This document shows positions 1 to 5,497 of a stretch of DNA of 5,579 bases, piece by piece. The position numbers and the translations under genes were made by a program. The stretch covers positions 1 to 5,579 of the forward strand of contig JBCDBH010000388.1 of assembly GCA_039184055.1 (NCBI GenBank). The letters run 5' to 3'. Numbering within the stretch: position 1 is the stretch's first letter; each line of letters opens with the position of its first letter. The notes beneath the pieces were generated by a model, which saw nothing but the letters and a program-made list of their open reading frames with translations, made no database searches and was not told the DNA's origin. The DNA is from JBCDBH01 sp039184055 (GTDB lineage: Bacteria > Acidobacteriota > Thermoanaerobaculia > Multivoradales > J023).

Positions 1-138
1 GCGGATGAGCTCGCCGCGCTCGGTACGTTCGAAGCGGCGGGTGCCGCCGTCCAGCCGCTCTGGTACGTGTGGCTGCTGCCCTTCGTCGGCGTCGCCGGGG
101 CCTATCTCGGCGGCATGTGCGCCAAGGTCAAAGCCTGA
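1..138 (+). CDS. C-terminal fragment of an unrecognised, probably membrane-anchored protein
   Basis: Frame 1 is open from the window edge to a TGA at 136-138, giving the last 45 residues of a protein whose start lies outside the window. The fragment begins with an Ala-rich, mildly acidic stretch (about residues 1-18). It then has a strongly hydrophobic segment rich in Leu, Val, Trp, Gly and Ala (about residues 20-41, including the stretch WYVWLLPFVGVAGAYLGG) and ends in a short basic tail, AKVKA. That pattern fits one C-terminal transmembrane helix with a positively charged end, presumably cytoplasmic. I do not recognise the family and no catalytic motif is visible. The hairpin at 165-191 lies 26 bases after the stop and could end this transcript, though its U-tract is poor in this direction. 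The frame is credible because it is open to the edge, has the codon use of the other genes and stops just before a terminator-like hairpin. Confidence 0.6.
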   Translation, partial: ADELAALGTFEAAGAAVQPLWYVWLLPFVGVAGAYLGGMCAKVKA

Positions 139-156
139 TTCCGTCAACGAGCCGGC

Positions 157-191
157 AAAGGAAAACGGCCTGAGCTACGCGCTCAGGCCGT
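157..191 (-). terminator. Intrinsic terminator, best on the minus strand, possibly bidirectional
   Basis: A perfect 11-bp inverted repeat (ACGGCCTGAGC at 165-175 and GCTCAGGCCGT at 181-191) surrounds a 5-base loop. Read on the minus strand, the stem is followed by TTTTCCTTT (bases 165 down to 157), a reasonable interrupted U-tract. Read on the plus strand, the stem is followed only by CTAACG. It therefore most probably ends leftward transcription coming from the propeller gene at 507-2669 or from a separate RNA in 192-405. It may act less efficiently for the rightward gene ending at 138. Confidence 0.75.
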
Positions 192-405
192 CTAACGAAC
201 CAGGAGGAGGTGCCACCGTCTCGGAGGGGACATCACCGAGACGGTGGCTGGAGGAGGAGTAGGAGAAAGGGAACTCAGCTCCCTTCCTGGTCTGACGATG
301 GGGATCGTCCGAGGTGTTCATTCCCGCTGAATCGGAAGGGAGCGTTGTTCCTGACCCAGCGCCCTTCTCTATAGCAGGTACCGTGCCAACCCTCCTCGCA
401 ACGTC
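192..405 (-). ncRNA. Candidate structured RNA (independent sRNA or structured 3' UTR)
   Basis: This stretch has no convincing gene but dense complementarity. Possible stems are 212-224 with 236-248 (13 bp, perfect), 278-287 with 334-343 (10 bp, perfect), 294-299 with 304-309 (6 bp, four-base loop), and 204-210 with 391-397 (7 bp), which could close the whole element. Minus strand is preferred because a terminator with a U-tract follows at once (165-191). In that orientation the unpaired parts are C-rich: a CCCC tetraloop, a loop containing TGATGTCCCC, and CCTCCTCC linkers on both sides of the 13-bp hairpin. Such segments could pair with Shine-Dalgarno sequences, as C-rich loops of many bacterial sRNAs do. 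On the plus strand the same places show GGA/GGGG, so a CsrA-binding type of RNA is the alternative reading. I match it to no known RNA family and see no strong promoter. It may simply be 3' UTR of the gene at 507-2669. Confidence 0.35.
212..248. repeat. Perfect 13-bp inverted repeat flanked by GGAGGAGG tracts
   Basis: GCCACCGTCTCGG (212-224) and its exact complement CCGAGACGGTGGC (236-248) enclose an 11-base loop. Purine tracts AGGAGGAGG (202-210) and GGAGGAGGAG (250-259) lie just outside both arms on the plus strand, so CCTCCTCC lies outside both arms on the minus strand. No T-run follows on either strand, so it is not an intrinsic terminator. It is best read as the core hairpin of the structured RNA proposed for this region. 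Confidence 0.7.
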
Positions 406-448
406 TTTTGGACCTCGCCTGGGTATCCACGTCCCCATTCGATGCCAT

Positions 449-480
449 TACGTCATATAGACGTCATCGTATGGTGACGA
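449..480. promoter_or_regulatory. Cluster of ACGTCAT repeats, operator-like
   Basis: ACGTCAT occurs twice as a direct repeat (450-456 and 461-467), 11 bp apart, which is about one helical turn. The first copy also forms the palindrome ACGTC-ATATA-GACGT (450-464), and CGTCA (462-466) is complementary to TGACG (475-479). The cluster is AT-richer than its surroundings and lies between the end of the propeller gene and the structured stretch. It could be a protein-binding site in front of a minus-strand RNA. I find no well-spaced -35/-10 pair around it, so the regulatory reading is tentative. Confidence 0.25.
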
Positions 481-500
481 TTTGGCCTGTACCGGCCAAA
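481..500. repeat. Short hairpin just after the propeller gene stop
   Basis: TTTGGCC (481-487) and GGCCAAA (494-500) form a perfect 7-bp stem with a 6-base loop, 6 bases beyond the stop codon of the minus-strand gene. There is no T-run after the stem in the direction of that gene, so it is a poor terminator. It could protect a 3' end. Confidence 0.4.
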
Positions 501-506
501 CGACCG

Positions 507-2669
507 TTATTTCGACGTTTCGCCGAGCGCCCACAGGTGTTTGGTGGTGCGCACGTAGAGCGTTCCGTCGGAAATCGCCGGGGTGGCGAAGACCGGCTCA
601 CCCATGTCGATCACCGCGATCTCGTCGTAGGCCCGTCCAGCCCGCAGGACATAGACGTCCCCTTCTTCGGTGCCGAAGTAGAGCTTGCCGTCGGCCGCCA
701 CGGGTGAGGCGGTGAACGTTCCACCCTTGGAGAAACGAGCGCGAAAGACGGATTCGCCGGTCGCCGGGTCGTAGGCCTGCAAACGGCCGTTGTGGTGACC
801 GATGATGAAGAGGCCCTGGTAGAGGATCGGGGTCGGCATGTACGCACCGCCCTTGTTCCAGCTCCACGCGACCCCGTCGTTGGCGCGTTCGCCGTCGGCC
901 AAGGAGATGTCACCGCTCGCTCCGGGACGCACGGCGTAGATCATCCGCGCCGGCGGGTAGCCCGCCGAAACGTAGAGCAGCTCGTCTTTGCCATCGACCT
1001 CTTTGACGATCGGCGTGGCGATGATCACCTCGGAGTTGGGAGCGAGACTCCACAGCTCGTCACCGGTCGCCACGTCGTAGCCGCGGATCACCGTGCCGTT
1101 GACCACGAGGGCGTCACGGCCGTCGTGGTCGTAGACGGTAGGCGTCGCCCAGGTCGGGATCTCGTTTTCACGTTCGGTGCGCCACACCGTCTCACCGGTC
1201 GCCAGATCGAAGGCGGCGATGTGCGCGCCCTCGTGGACATCGGCCTGCAAGATCACCTTGCCATCGTGCAAGATCGGCGACGCGGCGAAGCCCCATTCAT
1301 AGCTCGCGTCGTAGAACCAGCCGGCGTTGAGCGCTCCGAGGTCACGCTTCCATAGCAGCTCGCCGTCCTTCGACCAGCAGAAGAGACCAATGGTCGGGAA
1401 CACGGCGACGATGTGTTCGCCGTCGGTCACCGGGCTGGAATTGGCCTGGGTGGCCTTCGTATGACGATCGGTGAGCGGTTCGGTCTCACCGGCGACTCGT
1501 TCCCACACCACGTCACCGGTGGCGGCGTCGAGCGCGAGCAGCTTCCACACGTGTGTCGACAGATCGCCCACCGTTTCGACGTCACCGTAGGCACCGGTCT
1601 TCATGGTGCCGTCGGCGGCGCTCGAAATCGCGGTGATCAGGTACACCCGGTCGCCCCAGACGATCGGACTGGCGTGACCGAGACCGGCCACTTCGACCTT
1701 CCAGCGCACGTTCTCACCGGATTCCGGATCCCACGTCGCGGGCGGCCCCTGGCCGTCGGCGACACCCGAAGCGCGGTGACCACGGAATTGCGCCCACGGC
1801 GCGGCCGCGGCCCGCGGGGTCGCGGCGGTCGTCGTCGTTTCGCTGGCCGCGGCTTCCTCGTCGTCGGCGCCCTCCTCATCGGGTCGGAAAACCGCTTGAA
1901 GGAGACCCTTCTCCGCGATCACGGCTTCGATCGTGCCCGAGCGTCCGAAGAAAGCCAGCCCGACCATCGGGTCGTCCGCGGAGCGAAACTGATTCTCGAT
2001 CAAGGGCTCGAGCCTGTGCTTCTCCCCGAGCGTGGGTGACTCGGCGACCAACACGCCATCTTGTACCGACACATCGAGCTTGGTCTCACCATCGCCGGCG
2101 ACGTAGGCGCCGACGAATCGCTCCAGCTCCGCCGGCTCGAGCTTCAATGTCGGCGGCAACGGCCGTGGCTCGAGCGCCTCGATACGTTCGGCGAGCTCTT
2201 CGTTCTTGCTGTTCCGCGCGATCGTCGCGGCGATCTCGCGGTCCCATGTGTAGAGACGACCGTCACCGAGCGCGGCGTCGATCAATGCCGTCTTGCCGAG
2301 CGGAATCACCTGACGCAGCACGGCGATCTCACCTTCCGCGCCCGCCGCGAGCAGCAAACGCACCACTTCGTCGCTACCCTGCGCCCAACCGAGCGGCTGC
2401 TGCCCGTAGAAGGTGTCGCGAACATTGGGGTCGGCGCCCTTCTCGAGCAGGTAGGCCACCACCTCGGCGTGTCCTTTCTCGGCGGCGAAGGTAAGCGCGG
2501 TGGCGCCATAGCGGGTCGGCGCGTCGACCGGCACACCGGCTTCGATCGCGGCCTTGACCGTCGCCATGTCGCCTTCACGTGCCGCGTCGTGAAGCTCTTC
2601 GGGAGTCGACGCAACGAGCGGCGCGACGGCGAGCAGAAAGCATCCAACTAGCGAGAACCATCGGATCAT
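507..2669 (-). CDS. Exported ankyrin-repeat / DUF3471-like / PQQ-type beta-propeller protein
   Basis: A 720-residue protein, probably periplasmic or exported. Residues 1-20 form a signal peptide (basic n-region, hydrophobic core, likely cut near LVA-S). Residues 23-112 hold about three ankyrin repeats. The middle one (about 54-85) is canonical, with G-TAL-AAEKGH-EVV-LLEKGADPN, and the third is degenerate. Residues 178-262 resemble the small DUF3471-type beta-domain (ELERFVGAYV, then short strands). An acidic, Ala/Thr-rich linker (264-290) leads to a PQQ-type propeller (about 292-716). This opens with the typical WAQFRGHRASG and then GHASPIVWGDRVYLI, and has repeated A-D-ATGD-W blade motifs near 380-389, 488-496, 532-540 and 633-641. 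Such propellers usually serve as binding or scaffold modules. I see no evidence of a PQQ dehydrogenase active site and claim no enzyme activity. The start at 2669 is chosen for its strong ribosome site and because the signal peptide begins there; an in-frame ATG at 2792 would bury the signal peptide. The gene is divergent from the receptor gene at 2945. Confidence 0.9.
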   Translation of the reverse strand: MIRWFSLVGCFLLAVAPLVASTPEELHDAAREGDMATVKAAIEAGVPVDAPTRYGATALTFAAEKGHAEVVAYLLEKGADPNVRDTFYGQQPLGWAQGSDEVVRLLLAAGAEGEIAVLRQVIPLGKTALIDAALGDGRLYTWDREIAATIARNSKNEELAERIEALEPRPLPPTLKLEPAELERFVGAYVAGDGETKLDVSVQDGVLVAESPTLGEKHRLEPLIENQFRSADDPMVGLAFFGRSGTIEAVIAEKGLLQAVFRPDEEGADDEEAAASETTTTAATPRAAAAPWAQFRGHRASGVADGQGPPATWDPESGENVRWKVEVAGLGHASPIVWGDRVYLITAISSAADGTMKTGAYGDVETVGDLSTHVWKLLALDAATGDVVWERVAGETEPLTDRHTKATQANSSPVTDGEHIVAVFPTIGLFCWSKDGELLWKRDLGALNAGWFYDASYEWGFAASPILHDGKVILQADVHEGAHIAAFDLATGETVWRTERENEIPTWATPTVYDHDGRDALVVNGTVIRGYDVATGDELWSLAPNSEVIIATPIVKEVDGKDELLYVSAGYPPARMIYAVRPGASGDISLADGERANDGVAWSWNKGGAYMPTPILYQGLFIIGHHNGRLQAYDPATGESVFRARFSKGGTFTASPVAADGKLYFGTEEGDVYVLRAGRAYDEIAVIDMGEPVFATPAISDGTLYVRTTKHLWALGETSK

Positions 2670-2676
2670 GCGGAAT

Positions 2677-2683
2677 CTCCTCT
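2677..2683 (-). promoter_or_regulatory. Ribosome binding site deciding the start at 2669
   Basis: On the minus strand AGAGGAG lies 7 bases before the ATG at 2669-2667. It is a near-ideal Shine-Dalgarno sequence. It selects this ATG over the in-frame ATG at 2792, which would add 41 residues before the signal peptide. Confidence 0.85.
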
Positions 2684-2831
2684 GGATTCGGAGGGCGATC
2701 TCGGCGGACCGCCCGATCTTCGTGTACCCAACGTATGCAAACCGTCGATCGAGCCGCCAAGGCTCATCGTCGGCAATTGATCTCTCTAGCACATCGTACG
2801 CCGAAGCTCGGGTGGAGTTCGAAGAAAGGGC

Positions 2832-2860
2832 TTGACACGTTCCACGAATACCCTTAGATT
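2832..2860 (+). promoter_or_regulatory. Sigma70-type promoter for the thioredoxin-receptor gene
   Basis: TTGACA (2832-2837, perfect -35) is followed after 17 bp by TAGATT (2855-2860, 4 of 6 matches to the -10 consensus). Transcription would start near 2867, leaving a leader of about 78 bases before the ATG at 2945. The predicted start point falls inside the first palindrome of the operator pair, a typical repressor position. Confidence 0.6.
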
Positions 2861-2890
2861 TTGACTCGTCAAAGTATTTGACTGATCAAA
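2860..2890. promoter_or_regulatory. Tandem palindromic operator (two TTTGAC-type sites)
   Basis: Two 14-bp palindromes stand side by side: TTTGACTCGTCAAA (2860-2873, perfect 6-bp arms) and TTTGACTGATCAAA (2877-2890, perfect 5-bp arms). Their centres are 17 bp apart. They share 12 of 14 positions. The first overlaps the last base of the -10 hexamer and the predicted start point, and the second lies just downstream. Two copies of a dimer site here fit repression by a small winged-helix or TetR-like regulator. I cannot name the regulator, and no regulator gene is in the window. Confidence 0.65.
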
Positions 2891-2935
2891 AACACGAACC
2901 GCCACGTCGGCCCTTCGATACGCAGGCTCACCCCT

Positions 2936-2939
2936 AGGA
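2936..2939 (+). promoter_or_regulatory. Ribosome binding site of the thioredoxin-receptor gene
   Basis: AGGA lies 5 bases before the ATG at 2945. It is a modest Shine-Dalgarno match but well placed, and it supports this ATG, which begins directly at the n-region of the signal peptide. Confidence 0.6.
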
Positions 2940-2944
2940 CCACC

Positions 2945-5428
2945 ATGTTTGACGCTACACCCATCTCTCGCGTTTGCTCGCTCCTCCTCGCCCTGGTGCT
3001 GAGCGCCAGCTTGGTCACCGCTCAAGCCGAGCCCATTGCCCCGGCGAGTTTCGACCTGGCTGACCTCGAGCTCCTCGATCTCGAAGCGACCGATCTGACC
3101 GGCCAGGTCCTGCTGCTCGACTTCTGGGCCACCTGGTGTGCCCCGTGCCTGGCGCAGATGCCCGAGCTCGACGACCTCTGGACCGCCCACCGTGACGAAG
3201 GTTTCGCGGTGATCGGCGTCGCGCTCGACACGATGGATCGTCGTAGCTTCGAGAGCTTTCTCGACCGTCACGACATCACCTGGCCGCAAAGCCTCGAGGC
3301 ACGCACGTTCGACGCTCAGATCGCGACGCAATTTCAGGTCACCGACCTGCCACGCAACGCCCTGGTGGCGCGTGACGGACGCGTGGTAGCGCTCGACGTC
3401 GAGCTCGACGCCCTCGACACGCTCCTACCCGAGCTGCTCGCCGAAGCTCGCACCGACGAACCCCCCGCGGCCGAAACCGCCACCGCGTTCTCCGACGAGC
3501 TCGTCGTCACAGCCACCCGCACGCTCAAGCGCCGCGCCGAAACTCCAGTGCTGGTGCAAACCATCGACCGTGAGCTGATCGAGGTCTCGGCGTCGCGCAC
3601 CGTCGCCGACGCGGTCGAATGGACACCCGGGGTGCGGGTCGAGAGCAACTGCCAGAACTGCAACTTCTCCCAGGTGCGGATTCTCGGGCTCGAGGGACCG
3701 TATTCACAGATCCTCGTCGATGGCCAACCCACCGTCTCCTCCCTCGCCTCGGTCTATGGCGTCGAGCAATTCCCGGCTCGCCTGATCGACAACATCGAGG
3801 TGGTCAAGGGAGGTGGCGCGGCGCTCTACGGTCCGGGCGCGGTCGGCGGCGTCATCAACCTGATTCCCCACACGCCGAGTGCCACCAGCCTGTCGGTCGA
3901 TGCCGGTCTGCAGAGCATCGATGGTGAAAGCGGCTATTCGATCTCGGCGCTCGCCGATTGGGCCAACGCCGACGCCACGACGTCGATCTCGATCTTCGGC
4001 CAGGCCGATCAGGTCGATCCGGTCGACGTCGATGGTGACGGCTTTACCGAGGTCACCCAGCGCTCCTTGCTCACCGGTGGCATCCGCGCCTTGCGCTACA
4101 TGCTCGACAGTCGCGCGCGTCTGAGCGCCGAGATCAACGTCACCGATGCCGAACGTCGTGGCGGCGCGCTCGACGGGATCGACGGTCCGCCCGACAACAC
4201 CGCGCTCGCCGAGGACATCGCCACCGAACGTCGCGCCGGCGGGCTGACCTGGCTGCACACGGTGAACAAGCGCTTCGACTATCGGCTCACCGCGTCGTGG
4301 GCCGATACCGATCGCGACAGCTACTACGGCGCCGGGTTCGATCCCAACGCCTACGGCACCACCGACAACCCGCTCTTCATGACCGAGCTCCAGGCCAACC
4401 ACTATGGCGACCGTGGCACGATCACCTGGGGTGCGGCCTTCGCCAACGACGAGATCGACGATCGCCAGCCGGGCTACGACCGCCGGATCGTCGAGAGCAA
4501 CGAAAACGCGAGTCTTTTCATTCAGGACGACCGCAAGATCGGCACCGGAGTCACCCTGCTCTATGGCGTCCGGGTCGACGACCATTCGACGATCGACGAT
4601 CCCATCCTGTCGCCGCGTGCCGCGCTGCTCTACTCACCCCGCCCCGCGCTCACCTTTCGCCTGACCGCCGCCCAGGGCTTTCGACCGCCGTCGACCTTCG
4701 ACGAAGACCTCCACATCGAGCTCGTCGGTGGCGGTGTCGCGCGGGTCATCCGTAACGCGCCCGATCTGGTCGAAGAAAAGAGCACCGCGTATCTCGCCAG
4801 CGCGGAGTGGTTGCCCACCGTCGGTCGCAAAGGCACCGCCGCTTTGGTGATCGATCTCTTCCGTACCGAGCTCGACGATCTCTTCAACAACATCGAGAAC
4901 GACGACCTATCGACCCCCGAGCTCGAGATCCTGCGCATCAACGCGGGCCGAGCGACGGTGCAAGGCATCGAGCTCACCGCCGCCTACCGCTACCTGTCGA
5001 GGTTCGAAATCGAAGCCAGCTTCGTCGTCCAGACCGCTCGCTTCGACGAGCCCGAGCCCGACTTCGGCAGTCGTGACTTCTTTCGCACTCCCGAGCAGTA
5101 CGGCAATCTCTTCGTCCGGACCCAGCTCCCCTGGGACATCGACCTCTTCGCCGGTCTGCGCTACACCGGGTCGATGAAGGCGCCACACTTCGCCGGTTTC
5201 ATCACCGAAGACCGTCTCGAAACCACCCCGTCCTTCCTCACCCTCGACCTCACCGCCTCACGCACCTTCGAGCTCGCCGGTCGTGAGCTGAGCCTCCAGC
5301 TCGGCGTCAAGAACCTCACCGACGAGTACCAAGACGATCTCGATCAAGGACCGGATCGCGACTCGAACTATGTGTACGGCCCCCGCTTCCCGCGCACGGT
5401 CGTCGTCGGCGTGGGCTTCGAGCTATAG
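2945..5428 (+). CDS. TonB-dependent outer-membrane receptor fused to an N-terminal TlpA/ResA-type thioredoxin
   Basis: An 827-residue fusion. Residues 1-28 are a signal peptide (hydrophobic core 12-24, likely cut after AQA). Residues 32-166 form a TlpA/ResA-like thioredoxin fold with the active site FWATWCAPC (Cys65, Cys68), a likely cis-Pro at 136 (DLPRNALVARDG) and an intact C-terminal half. After an Ala/Glu/Pro linker (169-182) comes a TonB box, DELVVTA (184-190). The plug (about 195-310) carries CQNC (236-239), VRILGLEG, the ligand-loop stretch SQILVDGQP and the conserved EVVKGGGAALYGPGAVGGVINLI. The barrel (about 315-827) has the typical late AAQGFRPPS and LGVKNLTDEY motifs and ends in GVGFEL. 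The receptor part alone has normal length, so nothing is truncated. Such receptors import ligands across the outer membrane using TonB energy; the thioredoxin would face the periplasm. Mature cysteines number only four, in two CxxC pairs. The ligand is unknown. Transcription appears controlled by the promoter and operators at 2832-2890 and ends at 5466-5497. Confidence 0.93.
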   Translation: MFDATPISRVCSLLLALVLSASLVTAQAEPIAPASFDLADLELLDLEATDLTGQVLLLDFWATWCAPCLAQMPELDDLWTAHRDEGFAVIGVALDTMDRRSFESFLDRHDITWPQSLEARTFDAQIATQFQVTDLPRNALVARDGRVVALDVELDALDTLLPELLAEARTDEPPAAETATAFSDELVVTATRTLKRRAETPVLVQTIDRELIEVSASRTVADAVEWTPGVRVESNCQNCNFSQVRILGLEGPYSQILVDGQPTVSSLASVYGVEQFPARLIDNIEVVKGGGAALYGPGAVGGVINLIPHTPSATSLSVDAGLQSIDGESGYSISALADWANADATTSISIFGQADQVDPVDVDGDGFTEVTQRSLLTGGIRALRYMLDSRARLSAEINVTDAERRGGALDGIDGPPDNTALAEDIATERRAGGLTWLHTVNKRFDYRLTASWADTDRDSYYGAGFDPNAYGTTDNPLFMTELQANHYGDRGTITWGAAFANDEIDDRQPGYDRRIVESNENASLFIQDDRKIGTGVTLLYGVRVDDHSTIDDPILSPRAALLYSPRPALTFRLTAAQGFRPPSTFDEDLHIELVGGGVARVIRNAPDLVEEKSTAYLASAEWLPTVGRKGTAALVIDLFRTELDDLFNNIENDDLSTPELEILRINAGRATVQGIELTAAYRYLSRFEIEASFVVQTARFDEPEPDFGSRDFFRTPEQYGNLFVRTQLPWDIDLFAGLRYTGSMKAPHFAGFITEDRLETTPSFLTLDLTASRTFELAGRELSLQLGVKNLTDEYQDDLDQGPDRDSNYVYGPRFPRTVVVGVGFEL

Positions 5429-5465
5429 GCCCGTCACATTCGAGTTCTGACCCCGTCTACACGAC

Positions 5466-5497
5466 AACGGCTCGATCCTCAGGATCGAGCCGTTTTT
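5466..5497 (+). terminator. Intrinsic terminator of the thioredoxin-receptor gene
   Basis: A perfect 13-bp stem (AACGGCTCGATCC at 5466-5478 and GGATCGAGCCGTT at 5482-5494) with a 3-base loop ends in a run of five T (5493-5497). It lies 37 bases after the stop codon and is a textbook rho-independent terminator. There is almost no A-run on its left side, so it should work mainly rightward. Confidence 0.9.

Noticed and set aside
368..376. Extended -10 like sequence TGCTATAGA on the minus strand
   Set aside because: It could start an RNA near 361, but no -35 stands at 16-18 bp, and that start would exclude the proposed closing helix at 391-397. Too weak to annotate.
175..438. 87-codon open frame on the minus strand
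   Set aside because: It crosses several perfect RNA stems, has no recognisable motif or Shine-Dalgarno site, and has an amino-acid mix typical of chance frames in GC-rich DNA.
507..1800. PQQ-dependent dehydrogenase
   Set aside because: The propeller lacks recognisable catalytic and cofactor residues of quinoprotein dehydrogenases; its opening motif and blade repeats match non-enzymatic PQQ-like repeat proteins.
2640..2669. Lipoprotein signal (LVGC at residues 7-10) in the propeller protein
   Set aside because: The motif matches a lipobox, but only nine residues precede the cysteine and the hydrophobic core continues after it. A type I signal peptide fits better.
2697..2718. Imperfect palindrome GATC..GGCGG-A-CCGCC..GATC in the leader of the propeller gene
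   Set aside because: The arms are interrupted by unpaired bases and the centre leaves little room for an RNA loop. Such GC-rich partial palindromes arise easily by chance here.
2670..2792. Upstream extension of the propeller gene to the in-frame ATG at 2792
   Set aside because: It would put 41 residues, including charged ones, before a good signal peptide, and that ATG lacks the strong ribosome site seen before 2669.
3038..3442. STN (secretin/TonB short N-terminal) signalling domain
   Set aside because: The N-terminal module is clearly a thioredoxin fold with FWATWCAPC and a cis-Pro segment, not an STN domain.
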